From NCBI GenBank assembly GCA_027307115.1, contig DAHUXN010000034.1, forward strand, positions 37,331 to 101,330: DNA of 64,000 nucleotides. Direction: 5' to 3'. The notes below the pieces were generated by a model. That model was given only the letters and a program-made list of their open reading frames with translations, ran no database searches and had not been told where the DNA came from. Made by a program: the position numbers and the translations under genes. This document shows, piece by piece, positions 16,494 through 26,328 of the stretch (positions are counted from its first letter, which is position 1; each line of letters starts with the position of its first letter). The DNA is from Acidobacteriota bacterium (lineage in GTDB: Bacteria > Acidobacteriota > Terriglobia > Acidiferrales > UBA7541).

Positions 16494-17819
16494 TCAATCC
16501 GCGGACCCACGGCGACTTTCATACAACCATCGCGAGACCGCCGAGAGTGTCGCCTCGAGATCGGCTTCCGTGTGTGCGGCGGAAATGAACAACGCCTCGA
16601 ATTGCGATGGCGCGACCAAAATGCCGCGTTCGAGCACGGCGCCGAAAAATGCGGCGAAGCGGCGCGTGTCTGACTTCTTCGCATCCGCATAATTCCGCAC
16701 AGGCGCCTCGGAAAAAAACAAAGTGGCCAGTGAACCGCAGGAATTCACTCGCGCTGCGAGCCCTGCTTCCCGAATTGCGCCTCGAAGCGCCTCGACAAAT
16801 CGGCCCGCTTTCTTGTTCAGCGCCCCGTAAAAGCCGGGCTCTTCGAGTTGCTTCAACGCTTCGATTCCCGCGCGCATCGCCAGCGGATTCCCCGAAAGCG
16901 TTCCCGCCTGATACACCGCGCCGAGCGGCGCGACGTGATTCATGATCTCCACGCGGCCGCCGTAAGCGGCGACGGGCAATCCGCCGCCAATAATTTTCCC
17001 AAGCGTCGTCAAATCCGGCTCGATTTTGTAGAGCGACTGCGCACCGCCGTAGCACAATCGAAATCCGGTGATCACTTCGTCGAAAATCAGCAGCGCACCC
17101 GCGCGCCGCGTGATTTCGCGCAGCCCTTCGAGAAATCCGGGCTCGGGCGGCACAACGCCCATATTCGCGGCGACCGGCTCGACAATCACAGCGGCAATTT
17201 TATCCGGGTGGGCGGCAAAGAGTTTTTCGACGGTACCAAGATCGTTGTACGGCGTGTTCAGCGTAAGCGCCGCAAGCGCCTCTGGCACGCCCGGACTCGA
17301 CGCAATCCCCAGCGTTGCCAGCCCCGAGCCTGCTTCGGAGAGAAAACTGTCCGCGTGCCCGTGATAGCAGCCCTCGAATTTCAAAATAAAATCGCGCTTC
17401 GTGAATCCGCGCGCCAGCCGCGCCGCGCTCATCGTGGCTTCGGTGCCAGAACTAACGAAGCGTATTTTTTCAATGGACGGAATCGCGCGCTTGATGCGTT
17501 CGGCCAACTCGACTTCGAGCTCCGTCGTCATGCCATAACTTGTCCCGCGCGCAGCTTGCTCCTGAATCGCCGCCACAACCGCCGGATTCGCGTGCCCCAG
17601 AATCAGCGCGCCCCACGAGCCGATAAAATCGATGTATTCGCGGCCGTCCGCGTCCCACAAATGCGCGCCGGAAGCGCGCTCGGCAATCAATGGCGCACCG
17701 CCAACCGATTGAAACGCGCGCACGGGGCTGTTGACGCCGCCAACCAGCGATTTGAAGGCGCGCTCCAAAATCTCTATTGTTCGCGAGGATTTATTTTGCA
17801 TTCGAGAATCAGGAGCCAT
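16494..17819 (-). CDS. hemL: Glutamate-1-semialdehyde 2,1-aminomutase
   Basis: 441 residues, normal for HemL. It converts glutamate-1-semialdehyde to 5-aminolevulinate using PLP. The N-terminal LVGGVNSPVRAFQSVGG signature (about 25-41), the SSGTEATMSA block (123-132), FDEVITGFR (246-254) and the PLP lysine Lys275 in TTLGKIIGGG are present. It is the last gene of the leftward heme operon, seven bases after hemB; a later ATG at 17801 is an alternative start. Together with hemA it supplies the C5 route to ALA. Very secure from motifs and context. Confidence 0.95.
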   Translation of the reverse strand: MAPDSRMQNKSSRTIEILERAFKSLVGGVNSPVRAFQSVGGAPLIAERASGAHLWDADGREYIDFIGSWGALILGHANPAVVAAIQEQAARGTSYGMTTELEVELAERIKRAIPSIEKIRFVSSGTEATMSAARLARGFTKRDFILKFEGCYHGHADSFLSEAGSGLATLGIASSPGVPEALAALTLNTPYNDLGTVEKLFAAHPDKIAAVIVEPVAANMGVVPPEPGFLEGLREITRRAGALLIFDEVITGFRLCYGGAQSLYKIEPDLTTLGKIIGGGLPVAAYGGRVEIMNHVAPLGAVYQAGTLSGNPLAMRAGIEALKQLEEPGFYGALNKKAGRFVEALRGAIREAGLAARVNSCGSLATLFFSEAPVRNYADAKKSDTRRFAAFFGAVLERGILVAPSQFEALFISAAHTEADLEATLSAVSRWLYESRRGSAD

Positions 17820-17826
17820 CGACGCG

Positions 17827-18804
17827 TCAGCAAGCCTTCAGCCAGCGTGCCAGGTCCTTGGCATGGTAAGTGAGCACAATCGAAGCGCCCGCGCGCTGAA
17901 TCGACGTGAAAATTTCGAGCGCCACGCGTTTTTCGTCAATCCAGCCGTTTTGCGCCGCGGCCTTCACCATCGCGTATTCGCCACTGACGTTGTACGCCGC
18001 AACCGGCACGTCAAACGCCTCGCGCACGCGATGAACGACGTCCAGATACGGCAGCGCCGGCTTCACCATAATCATGTCCGCGCCCTCTTCCAAATCGAGC
18101 GCCACTTCTTTCAGCGCCTCGCGCGCGTTCGCGGGGTCCATTTGATAGCTGCGGCGGTCGCCGAATTGCGGAGCCGATTGCGCCGCCTCGCGGAACGGCC
18201 CGTAAAACCCGGAACAATATTTCGCCGCATACGACAAAATCGCAACGTCGGTAAAATTCGCGGCATCGAGCTTCTTGCGAATCGCCGCGACCCGCCCGTC
18301 CATCATGTCCGACGGCGCCACAATGTGCGCCCCCGCGCGCGCATGCGACAGCGCCATTTCCGCGAGCAACTCCAGCGTTGGATCATTTAGAACCTGCTCA
18401 TCTTTGATAACGCCGCAATGCCCGTGATCCGTATATTCACACAGACAAACGTCGGTAATCACAAGCAGTTCAGGCCGTGCTTTACGAATTGCCTCGACTC
18501 CGCGCTGCACCACGCCCGATGCAATGTAGCCTTCGCTTCCCTTCGCGTCCTTATGTTCGGGCAAGCCAAAAAGAATCACTGCCGGAATGCCCAGATCGGC
18601 CACTTCGCGGACTTCCTCGAGAAGCTTGTCCACTGATTGCTGGGCAACACCCGGCATCGAGCTCACGTCGACGCGCACGCCCTTCCCGGGGCACACGAAC
18701 ATCGGGTAAACCAATCCTGCCGTCGACGGACGGGTCTCGCGGACAAGATTCCGAATCGCTTCGCTGCGTCGCAAACGGCGCGGCCGGTGCGTCGGGAAAC
18801 TCAT
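17827..18804 (-). CDS. hemB: Delta-aminolevulinic acid dehydratase (porphobilinogen synthase)
   Basis: 325 residues from ATG 18804; the open frame extends further upstream but there overlaps hemD. Two ALA are condensed to porphobilinogen. Zinc-type cysteines are Cys120, Cys122 and Cys130 ([14 protein letters not shown]); the Schiff-base lysines are Lys195 ([13 protein letters not shown]) and Lys248 ([10 protein letters not shown]). The ATG overlaps the hemD stop as ATGA, so translation is coupled. The three-Cys site indicates a zinc-dependent enzyme. Confidence 0.96.
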   Translation of the reverse strand: MSFPTHRPRRLRRSEAIRNLVRETRPSTAGLVYPMFVCPGKGVRVDVSSMPGVAQQSVDKLLEEVREVADLGIPAVILFGLPEHKDAKGSEGYIASGVVQRGVEAIRKARPELLVITDVCLCEYTDHGHCGVIKDEQVLNDPTLELLAEMALSHARAGAHIVAPSDMMDGRVAAIRKKLDAANFTDVAILSYAAKYCSGFYGPFREAAQSAPQFGDRRSYQMDPANAREALKEVALDLEEGADMIMVKPALPYLDVVHRVREAFDVPVAAYNVSGEYAMVKAAAQNGWIDEKRVALEIFTSIQRAGASIVLTYHAKDLARWLKAC

Positions 18805-19718
18805 GCGTGGTTCGCTCCTTCGCGCGAGGATGGGCGTGCCGAGCCTGCAAAATATTTGCCGATTGCCTCGATTAAGGACTTTGCATTTGGCTCTGCCGAT
18901 TCGATCGCGCAACGAACTCCAGCGGCGCGAATGGCCGATGCGGTCGTCGGGCCAATCGCCGCCAGCGCCGAGGCCGAAGCAAATCGCTGAAGGTCGTCCG
19001 GCCCCACGGATTTTGCGAAATTTTCGAATGCCGACGGGCTTGCAAAAATAAAACAGTCTACTGCTTCGCGGCGGATACGTTCCAACTGAGGCCCGGCCAG
19101 CGACTCCGGCATGCAGGTGCGATACGCGGGAACCGCGACGACCTCTGCGCCCTCGGCGCGCAATGCCTCCATCCAATCCGTGGCTCCACGCTCGCGCAGA
19201 GCTATATCGCTGCGCGGCACCAGCACTTTCAGTCCGGCAGCGCCATGAACAAATCCCACCGCTGGATTCTTCACTTCCATTCCCGCGACGCTGCGCACGC
19301 AGTCGGTAAAATTGCCCGCAAAACTTCGGCCCGTTCCGGCGTGCGGAACAAAATCCACCGGGAATCCCTCCGCCTTTGCTGCCTCGGCGGTTGCCGGGCC
19401 AATCGCCGCAACGCGCGGGCGCGGTTCAGGCAGCCGCGCAAAGTCGAGTCCTAGCGCACGAGCGCGCCGGGCAAAAAATCTCGCGGCATTCTGACTGGTG
19501 AAGAACAGCCATGCAAACTCTCCCAGCCGGCCAATCACTCGATCGAGTTCATTCGTTTCTTCCAGTTCGCGAAACTCCACGCACGGCAATTCAATCACAT
19601 GCGCGCCGGCGCCGCGCGCCAACTCCGTCCGCAAGTCCTCTCCCTGGCCTGGAGAGCGCGTGATAACGATCCGCTTCCCTGACAATGCATTCTCTGGCGA
19701 CATCGCGTTAAATTCCAC
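18801..19718 (-). CDS. hemD: Uroporphyrinogen-III synthase
   Basis: About 305 residues, somewhat longer than the 250-270 usual. It closes hydroxymethylbilane with inversion of ring D. HemD sequences vary greatly, but [20 protein letters not shown] at the start, the [10 protein letters not shown] stretch, and [12 protein letters not shown] with [15 protein letters not shown] in the second half are typical of its two alpha/beta lobes. I place the start at GTG 19718, five bases after GAAGGAG; TTG 19721 and ATG 19703 are alternatives. It overlaps hemC's end, and its stop overlaps hemB's start. The order hemC-hemD-hemB supports the call. Confidence 0.92.
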   Translation of the reverse strand: MEFNAMSPENALSGKRIVITRSPGQGEDLRTELARGAGAHVIELPCVEFRELEETNELDRVIGRLGEFAWLFFTSQNAARFFARRARALGLDFARLPEPRPRVAAIGPATAEAAKAEGFPVDFVPHAGTGRSFAGNFTDCVRSVAGMEVKNPAVGFVHGAAGLKVLVPRSDIALRERGATDWMEALRAEGAEVVAVPAYRTCMPESLAGPQLERIRREAVDCFIFASPSAFENFAKSVGPDDLQRFASASALAAIGPTTASAIRAAGVRCAIESAEPNAKSLIEAIGKYFAGSARPSSREGANHA

Positions 19719-20640
19719 CAACGCTCCTTCCCGCCAGCCTCAGCAGCCGATCCGCGCCCGCCTCCAGCAACTCGCGCGCGAGACTTCGCCCAATCTCCGC
19801 GGCATTCGCCGCTGAACCCGACGCGTGCCGTGCGATGCACTCCGAACCATCAGCCGCAAGCACGCGCGCATCCAGCCGCAACGCGCCGTTCTCGATGCGC
19901 GCCCACGCGCCCAGCGGCACCTGGCATCCGCCCTCGAGCTCCGCCAGCAGTGCGCGCTCGGCCGTAACCGCGGCGCGAGTTTCGCCATCGTCAAAAGCGG
20001 CGAGCATTTCGCGCAACGTTTCATTGCTCGCACGCGCCTCAATCGCCAGTGCGCCTTGCCCCACGGCGGAGAGAATGATTTCCGGAGCGATCACTTCCGC
20101 GATTTTATCGCTTAACCCGAGCCGGTCGAGTCCCGCCTTCGCGACAACGATCGCGTCGAATTGTCCCGTTTCGAGTTTCCGCAGCCGCGTATCCACGTTC
20201 CCGCGCATTTCCGCCACGTGGAAGTCCTGTCGAAAATATCTGAGCTGCGATTGACGCCGCAAGCTGCTTGTCCCCACGCGCGCGCCGTGCCGTATTTTCC
20301 CCAGCGTTTCACCGCCTCGCGAAACCAGACAATCGCGCGGATCTTCCCTCTTCGTGACCGCCGGAAAACAGAGGCCGCTCGGAGTAGCCGTCGGTACGTC
20401 TTTCATGCTGTGCACGGCGATCTCGACGCGCCCGTCGAGCAAAGCGTCCTCGATTTCCTTTATGAAAATTCCCTTCCCGCCGATTTCCGCCACTGGCGCG
20501 GACTGAAAATTATCGCCCGAAGTCTTGATGATTACGACTTCTGATTCAACCCCGCAATCATTCGACAAACGCGCTCGAACGTGCTCGGCCTGCCAGAGAG
20601 CCAGTTTGCTGCCGCGGCTCCCGATTCGCAGACGGTTCAA
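19708..20640 (-). CDS. hemC: Hydroxymethylbilane synthase (porphobilinogen deaminase)
   Basis: 310 residues, standard length. It assembles four porphobilinogens into hydroxymethylbilane on a dipyrromethane cofactor. Motifs: LRIGSRGSKLALWQAEH at the N-terminus, catalytic Asp81 in HSMKDVPT, the arginine-rich RVGTSSLRRQSQL block (121-133), and cofactor-binding Cys239 in LEGGCQVPLG. The start at 20640 overlaps the hemA stop (ATGA), indicating coupling within the operon. Confidence 0.96.
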   Translation of the reverse strand: MNRLRIGSRGSKLALWQAEHVRARLSNDCGVESEVVIIKTSGDNFQSAPVAEIGGKGIFIKEIEDALLDGRVEIAVHSMKDVPTATPSGLCFPAVTKREDPRDCLVSRGGETLGKIRHGARVGTSSLRRQSQLRYFRQDFHVAEMRGNVDTRLRKLETGQFDAIVVAKAGLDRLGLSDKIAEVIAPEIILSAVGQGALAIEARASNETLREMLAAFDDGETRAAVTAERALLAELEGGCQVPLGAWARIENGALRLDARVLAADGSECIARHASGSAANAAEIGRSLARELLEAGADRLLRLAGRSVGGI

Positions 20641-21977
20641 GACTCGTCCTCCCTGTCACTCGGGTCAAGGCCGAAAAAATCCCGCAATGCGGCAAGCCCT
20701 TCCAGCGGACGCCGCAGCTTGCGCGCATGGCGCAAACGCTGAGAGGGAAGCTGAACGATCCTGTCGATCAGCTCCTCAGTGAGCCGCTCGAATCGCGCGC
20801 GTTCGCTTTCGGATATGCCATCGGCATTCGCGAAATGCGCCGCGAGCAGCGCCCGCCGCTCTGCTTCCAGACGCGCCCGAAAAGCGTCCAGCAATCCGGC
20901 CGCCTCGAGACTCGATTGCCAGGCCAGAAATTTCGTCACGTGTTCGTCGACAATCGTCTCGACGCGCGGCAGTTCCGCCTCGCGCGCCTTTTTATTCTGC
21001 TCGACGATTTCACCGAGGTGGTCAATGTTGAAGAGATAGACGTTGTAGAGCCCTTCCGCGTCGGGATCCACGTTGCGCGGCACGCCCAAATCAATCACGA
21101 AAATCGCGCGTCCAGATCGCGCCGCCATCGCGCGTTCCAAAAGCGCTCGCGTTAATACGTGTTCCGACCCGGAAACGGAAGTAACGATAATGTCCGGCTC
21201 GTCGAGCAGACTTTCAAAATTGGACCACTCTCCCGCTTGGCCGCCCACGCGTCGCGCCAGTTCCTCCGCTCGCGCGCGCGAACGATTCACCACGCGCAAT
21301 TCGCCGATTCCGCGCAATCGCAGATGCTCGACCACTTGCTCCGCCACCGCTCCCGCGCCCACAATCAATGCGCTGTGGCCCTTCAATTCCCCGAAAACAC
21401 GTTCCGCAAGTTTCACGCCCGCCAGCGCCACGGACATTGGCCGCGCGCCGATTTCCGTTTCCGCGCGTACACGTTTTCCCACTTCGAGCGCGCCCTGGAA
21501 CAGCCGGTTCAGTACTGGGCCAGTCGAGCCATTTTCGAGCGCGCGGTTATACGCTTCGCGCACTTGCCCCAGAATTTCCGCTTCGCCGAGCAGCATCGAA
21601 TCGATTCCCGATGCAACACGAAAAAGATGCCGCACAGCCTCGGGTCCCGCGTGGCGATACAACCGCCCGTTCAATTCGTCGGGAGAGAGCTTATGAAAAT
21701 CGGTGAAGTACGAAACCATCGCCGAGGGCGCGGATTCGCTCGCCTCCGACGTGACGCCATACAGCTCGCTGCGATTGCACGTCGACACAACCACGGCTTC
21801 CTCAATCACGCCCATTTTGCATAGCTCATTCGCCGCGCGCACCGCCTGCTCCGGCGTAAAAGCCACGCGCTCGCGCAATTCCACCGGCGCGGTGCGATGG
21901 TTGCAGCCGATCAGCGCAATGGCGGCACGGCCTCGCGCGGCTGCGGCGTTGCGTTCGGGGATGGAGTCGGTAGCCAT
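20637..21977 (-). CDS. hemA: Glutamyl-tRNA reductase
   Basis: 446 residues. It reduces Glu-tRNA(Glu) to glutamate-1-semialdehyde with NADPH, the first committed step of C5 tetrapyrrole synthesis. The catalytic Cys67 lies in VVVSTCNRSELY; GCNHRTAPVELRE (about 24-36) and the Rossmann stretch ALIVGAGAVAEQVVEHL are characteristic; the C-terminal dimerisation helices are rich in Arg and Leu. The start codon touches the stop of the upstream ccsA/hemX-like gene, so the two are coupled, an arrangement known from hemX-hemA operons in other bacteria. Confidence 0.96.
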   Translation of the reverse strand: MATDSIPERNAAAARGRAAIALIGCNHRTAPVELRERVAFTPEQAVRAANELCKMGVIEEAVVVSTCNRSELYGVTSEASESAPSAMVSYFTDFHKLSPDELNGRLYRHAGPEAVRHLFRVASGIDSMLLGEAEILGQVREAYNRALENGSTGPVLNRLFQGALEVGKRVRAETEIGARPMSVALAGVKLAERVFGELKGHSALIVGAGAVAEQVVEHLRLRGIGELRVVNRSRARAEELARRVGGQAGEWSNFESLLDEPDIIVTSVSGSEHVLTRALLERAMAARSGRAIFVIDLGVPRNVDPDAEGLYNVYLFNIDHLGEIVEQNKKAREAELPRVETIVDEHVTKFLAWQSSLEAAGLLDAFRARLEAERRALLAAHFANADGISESERARFERLTEELIDRIVQLPSQRLRHARKLRRPLEGLAALRDFFGLDPSDREDES

Positions 21978-22792
21978 CAGAAGTAGCGGTGAAAACTCGT
22001 GAAATAAAGATTCACAATCGTATAGCTGAACAGCACAACCGCGAAATTACACACGCAAAGGAGCGCCGCGCGCGCTCCACGCCATGCCGGCGCCCGAACA
22101 ATCAGCAGATACACGGCGTATATCACCAGCACGATCAACGTCACGAGCACTTTCGGGTCGGCCATCGCAAAGCGATGAGTCAAACGGTGCTCCCAAACGA
22201 AGCCCAAAGTGGTTCCAATCACCAATGCGACCAAGCCAACCCACACACTGGAAAGGCTCATTCGCTCCAGCACATCCAGCGCCGGAAATCGCCAGAAGGC
22301 CAGCCCCGGCTTCCCGTGCCGCAGCACGCGATTTTGAATCAGATAAATCAGACTCAGCAAAAATGAAATGGCAAAGGCCGCGTAGGCGAGAATCCCAATC
22401 GTGATGTGCAGCGCAAAGAGCGCCCCGTTCGCTTGAGGCTCGCGACTCGCCGCAGCCGGCGCAACGCTCATGGCCACGGCGAGCCAAATGATAACAAACG
22501 GAACCACCAGCGAACCCACGGCGCGCTGCCGGTGAAACGTTTCAAGTCCGAGATACGTTACGCCGACAAGCCACGCAAAAAGCGACATTGAGCCGTAGAG
22601 ATCGTCATACGGGATCGCGTGAATCACGCGCGAGCGTTCGAGCAGCGCATAATAATGCGCCACAAGCGCGAGGATCAGGAGCAGAGTCGCAACGCGCCCC
22701 ATCCAGCGGCGGTCACGATAGAGGTTCGCCGTATACCCAATGAAGCTGGCCACGTACAGGCCGAGCGCCGCAAAATCCATGGAAAGCTTCAT
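21977..22792 (-). CDS. CcsA/HemX-type membrane protein (cytochrome c assembly family)
   Basis: About 271 residues from ATG 22792, or 299 if the ATG at 22876 is used; I prefer the inner one because the extra 28 residues are charged and the first membrane span begins just after it. There are about eight hydrophobic spans. Blocks such as IPYDDLYGSMSLFAWLVG and GALFALHITIGILAYAAFAI fit the CcsA/CcmC/HemX superfamily, which handles heme for cytochrome c assembly; HemX also influences HemA levels. The tryptophan-rich WWD motif is not evident, which favours HemX-like over CcsA. First gene of the leftward heme operon. Confidence 0.8.
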   Translation of the reverse strand: MKLSMDFAALGLYVASFIGYTANLYRDRRWMGRVATLLLILALVAHYYALLERSRVIHAIPYDDLYGSMSLFAWLVGVTYLGLETFHRQRAVGSLVVPFVIIWLAVAMSVAPAAASREPQANGALFALHITIGILAYAAFAISFLLSLIYLIQNRVLRHGKPGLAFWRFPALDVLERMSLSSVWVGLVALVIGTTLGFVWEHRLTHRFAMADPKVLVTLIVLVIYAVYLLIVRAPAWRGARAALLCVCNFAVVLFSYTIVNLYFTSFHRYF

Positions 22793-23004
22793 TGCAGACT
22801 CAAAACCCCCGCGCGCGCGCCACGCCGCAAACGCACGGCCAAGAAAAGAGCGTTTATGCAAAACGGCATTCAGCAATCTTAGCGCCGATTGGGTAGTGCA
22901 ACAACCGGTGGCTTCCGCGCGAGCTTGCCCGGGTCATTCCGGCCCACCGTTCCGCTATTGACTATATCATATGACCATGGTAGTTTTAATAAGTCCAATA
23001 CATT

Positions 23005-23271
23005 ATGTCGTCAGCCAAGAAAAAACCCATTCGTGAGGTCGCCATTTCCACCTTTAAGGCCAAGTGTCTTTCGCTCCTTGGCGAAGTAAATAAGGCCCGC
23101 GTTCCCCTTCGCGTAACGAAACGCGGCAAGCCCATCGCTGACGTCTTCCCTCCATCGCCGGACCCCGAACAGCACGATTGGATGGGCTCAATGTCTGACG
23201 TCATCGAGATCACTGGCGACATTGTTTCTCCCGTAATCGACATTCAGGAGATCGAGGCGCTCCGAAATTGA
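23005..23271 (+). CDS. Phd/YefM-type antitoxin
   Basis: 88 residues. The N-terminal half (REVAISTFKAKCLSLLGEVN, then VPLRVTKRGKPIADVFP) matches the Phd/YefM DNA-binding fold, with the RGKPIA turn typical of antitoxins paired with PIN toxins. The C-terminal part is acidic and likely folds on the toxin. The next gene starts within its stop codon (TTGA overlap). Such antitoxins repress their own promoter; the AT-rich 22950-23000 stretch carries CATATG and CCATGG palindromes that might be the operator. Confidence 0.85.
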   Translation: MSSAKKKPIREVAISTFKAKCLSLLGEVNKARVPLRVTKRGKPIADVFPPSPDPEQHDWMGSMSDVIEITGDIVSPVIDIQEIEALRN

Positions 23272-23657
23272 AGCTTTTGCTGGATACCCATATTTGGCTC
23301 TGGAGCCTGGCCGAGCCGGCCCGCCTGTCGCGCCAAGTCCGGCGCGAGTTGAAAGACGCTGGCAACGAGCTGTGGCTCTCTCCCGTTAGCACCTGGGAGG
23401 CCCTGCTCCTACATGCCAAGGGACGTATCCGTTTACACGGCGATATCCGGGACTGGGTGGCAAACGCAACCATGCACATGCGCGAAGCGCCCTTGACCCA
23501 CGAGATTGTTGTCGCGGCCCAGGGACTCCCCCTTCAAAATCCTGACCCTGCGGATCGATTTTTGGCCGCCACGGCCGAACTGCTTGGTCTCACGCTTGTG
23601 ACCGCGGACCAACGCTTACTGGGATTAGGGAAGATAGCCACCCTCGCCAACCGTTAG
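23268..23657 (+). CDS. PIN-domain toxin (VapC-like ribonuclease)
   Basis: 129 residues of PIN fold. The acidic metal site is visible: Asp6 (LLLDTHIWLW), Glu44 (STWEALLL), Asp96 (DPADRFLAATA) and Asp114 (VTADQRL). VapC-type toxins are Mg-dependent RNases that cut tRNA or rRNA and arrest growth until neutralised. The start is a TTG overlapping the antitoxin's TGA, so synthesis depends on antitoxin translation. The pair lies between the two divergent heme operons, a likely insertion into a pre-existing intergenic gap. Confidence 0.87.
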   Translation: MKLLLDTHIWLWSLAEPARLSRQVRRELKDAGNELWLSPVSTWEALLLHAKGRIRLHGDIRDWVANATMHMREAPLTHEIVVAAQGLPLQNPDPADRFLAATAELLGLTLVTADQRLLGLGKIATLANR

Positions 23658-23815
23658 CAGTCTCTTGAAAAAAAACATTCGCTGTCATTCAGCTCGCCCT
23701 GACGCAGGAAGGGAGCCGCCATGCGGCGAGGGATCTGCTTTTTCGTCCGGTTTCTGTAACTGCGTCCCGCTCGCGATGACGGGCTTCTGATAAGATAGTG
23801 GCTGAACCGTTCACG

Positions 23816-24907
23816 ATGCCTTCAGCGAACGCATCCTCGACCAAGAAAGAAATCTTCCTGCGTGCCGCGCGGGGCGAACGGCCAGAGCGCGTTCCCACGT
23901 GGATTATGCGCCAAGCGGGACGCTATTTGCCCGGCTACCAAAAAATCCGCCGCCGCCATTCGTTTCTCGAAGTGGCGAAGACGCCGGATCTCGCCGCCGA
24001 AATCTCTCTCGAGCCGTACCATCTGCTCGACGTCGATGCCATCATTGTCTTCTCGGACATTTTAATCGTCGCGGAAGCGATGGGCGTGCCGCTCGAAATC
24101 AATGACGACGGGCCGCGCTTGGGGAATCTCGTGCGTGATTGGAAAGCGGCTGAGTCGCTCAAGGACTTTGATCCCGAGCGCGAAACGCAATTCGTGGGCG
24201 GCGCTATTCGTGCCATCGTTCGCGCCGCCGGAGCCGATGTCCCGGTCCTCGGTTTCGCAGCCGCGCCTTGGACGCTCGCCTGCTATTTGGTCGAAGGCAG
24301 AACGCGAGGCGAGCTTTCGACGATCAAGCGCATGATGTACACGGAGCCCGCGCTGCTCCACGCGCTGCTCGAAAAAATCGCGCATGTTACGTCGCGCTAT
24401 CTGAAAATGCAGCTCGAAGCCGGCGCCACTGCCGTGCAGATTTTCGACACTTGGGCGGGTGAGCTTTCCGCTCACGACTATGAAGTCTTCGAGCTGCGCG
24501 CGACCCAAAAACTGATCGCGGAATTGAACGCGGGCCAGGCACCCGTGATACTGTACGCCAAGAACGGCGCGCATTTACTTTCGGCGCTTGCCCGGACGGG
24601 AGCCAGTGTGCTGAGCGTTGATTGGCGTACCGATCTCGCCGACGCACGCAGGAAAATTGGCGCAAAAATCGCCCTGCAAGGCAATGTTGACCCTGCAATG
24701 CTTTTGAGTACGGAAGACAATGTCGAGTGGGCCGTGCGCGAAGCCATGACGAAAACCAGCGGCACCGGGCATATTTTGAATCTGGGCCACGGAATTTTGC
24801 CTACGACGACGGTCGCGAATGCGCAGGCTTTTGTCCGCGCCGCGCGCGAATTTTCACAAGCCAAGCCGCCGCAGGCCGCCGCGGCACCGGACACAGGCAA
24901 CCGATGA
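23816..24907 (+). CDS. hemE: Uroporphyrinogen decarboxylase
   Basis: About 363 residues from ATG 23816; a GTG at 23798 is an alternative start. It decarboxylates the four acetate side chains of uroporphyrinogen III to coproporphyrinogen III. The WIMRQAGRYLPGYQ signature with the essential arginines (Arg32, Arg36) and the VFSDIL aspartate (Asp81) are present, as is GAPWTL-like FAAAPWTLACYL. The C-terminal tail is Ala/Pro-rich. Its TGA overlaps the hemN ATG. First gene of the rightward heme operon. Confidence 0.95.
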   Translation: MPSANASSTKKEIFLRAARGERPERVPTWIMRQAGRYLPGYQKIRRRHSFLEVAKTPDLAAEISLEPYHLLDVDAIIVFSDILIVAEAMGVPLEINDDGPRLGNLVRDWKAAESLKDFDPERETQFVGGAIRAIVRAAGADVPVLGFAAAPWTLACYLVEGRTRGELSTIKRMMYTEPALLHALLEKIAHVTSRYLKMQLEAGATAVQIFDTWAGELSAHDYEVFELRATQKLIAELNAGQAPVILYAKNGAHLLSALARTGASVLSVDWRTDLADARRKIGAKIALQGNVDPAMLLSTEDNVEWAVREAMTKTSGTGHILNLGHGILPTTTVANAQAFVRAAREFSQAKPPQAAAAPDTGNR

Positions 24908-26313
24908 GTTCGAAAATGCAGACCGCGAACGAAATGCCGGATCTCGAAGTCAGCGAGGATTTTCTCGCGAAATACAATCGCCCCGGCCCTCGATACACAA
25001 GCTATCCCACCGCGCCAGTCTGGGACGATAAATTTCATCAAGCCGACCTCGAGGAATTCCTCCGTAGCGCCGAATCCGCCGCCACCCCCGTGTCGCTTTA
25101 TATGCATCTCCCCTTCTGCGAGAGCCTTTGTCTTTTCTGCGCGTGCAACGTGGTCATTCAAAAAGACAAGAAGGCCGCGATTCCCTATCTCGAATCGCTG
25201 AAAGCGGAAATCAATCACGTCAGCGGGTTTGTTTCGCCGCAACGCGAAGTTGTGCAATTCCACTGGGGCGGCGGCACGCCCACCTATTTGAGTCCCGCGC
25301 AATTGCAAGATCTGTTCGGCTACACGCGCGAGCGTTTCTCATTCGCGGCCAACGCCGAGATCGGCATTGAAGTCGATCCGCGCGTTACGACGCACGAGCA
25401 TCTGGCAACCTTGCGAAAGCTTGGCTTCAACCGCCTGAGCATGGGTATTCAGGATTTCACGCCGGAAGTTCAGAAGACAATCCACCGCGTGCAGCCCTTC
25501 GAGTTGACGCGCGACTTGATCGTCGAAGCGCGAAGACTCGGATTCGACAGCGTGAACGTCGATTTGATTTATGGCCTGCCATATCAAACGGCCGCGTCAT
25601 TTGCGGAGAGCATCGACAAAGTTCTTGAGCTCAATCCCGATCGCATCGCGATGTTCAGTTACGCCCACGTGCCGTGGCTCCGCAAACAGCAGGGCGCGTT
25701 TCAGGGGCATTTGCCCGAGGGCATGGAGAAATTTCACATCTTCAAGATCGGTGTGGGAAAATTTACGGACGCGGGCTATCTCTACATCGGCATGGACCAC
25801 TTCGCGCGCCCGGGCGACGAGCTCGCCATCGCGCAAAGCAATCGCACTCTGCACCGTAATTTTCAGGGCTATACCACGAAGGCGGGCGCCGATCTTTACG
25901 GCATGGGCGTCAGCGCGATCAGCAGCATCGGCGAAGCGTACGCGCAAAATGATCGCGCGCTCACAACGTATCAATCGGCGATTGCTGAGCGTGGCTTGGC
26001 GACGATGCGCGGTTACCACCTGAACTCCGACGACCTGTTGCGCCGCGAAGTGATCACCAAGCTTCTGTGCCACACTGTCGTGCGCAAACGGGAGATCGAA
26101 AACACATTCCAGATTCGCTTCGATGAATATTTCGCCAGTGAGCTCGGCGAGCTGCGCGCCATGCGCGACGACGGCCTTGTGCTTCTATCCGACGACGAAA
26201 TACGCGTCACCACTCTGGGACGAATTTTCATTCGCAACCTTGCCATGCCGTTTGACCGCTATCTCCGCGAACAGAAAATGGACTCGCGGCCACTCTTTTC
26301 GAAGACTCTCTGA
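24904..26313 (+). CDS. hemN: Oxygen-independent coproporphyrinogen III oxidase (radical SAM)
   Basis: 469 residues from ATG 24904, which overlaps the hemE stop (ATGA). It converts coproporphyrinogen III to protoporphyrinogen IX using two SAM and a 4Fe-4S cluster. The cluster motif is CESLCLFCAC (Cys72, Cys76, Cys79, with Cys81 following), preceded by YMHLPF as in true HemN. FHWGGGTPTYL, NRLSMGIQDF and the Y-T-SYPTAPVW start match HemN rather than HemW. The full length and C-terminal domain support an active coproporphyrinogen enzyme. Confidence 0.95.
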   Translation: MSSKMQTANEMPDLEVSEDFLAKYNRPGPRYTSYPTAPVWDDKFHQADLEEFLRSAESAATPVSLYMHLPFCESLCLFCACNVVIQKDKKAAIPYLESLKAEINHVSGFVSPQREVVQFHWGGGTPTYLSPAQLQDLFGYTRERFSFAANAEIGIEVDPRVTTHEHLATLRKLGFNRLSMGIQDFTPEVQKTIHRVQPFELTRDLIVEARRLGFDSVNVDLIYGLPYQTAASFAESIDKVLELNPDRIAMFSYAHVPWLRKQQGAFQGHLPEGMEKFHIFKIGVGKFTDAGYLYIGMDHFARPGDELAIAQSNRTLHRNFQGYTTKAGADLYGMGVSAISSIGEAYAQNDRALTTYQSAIAERGLATMRGYHLNSDDLLRREVITKLLCHTVVRKREIENTFQIRFDEYFASELGELRAMRDDGLVLLSDDEIRVTTLGRIFIRNLAMPFDRYLREQKMDSRPLFSKTL

Positions 26314-26328
26314 GATGTCCCTGCCCCA

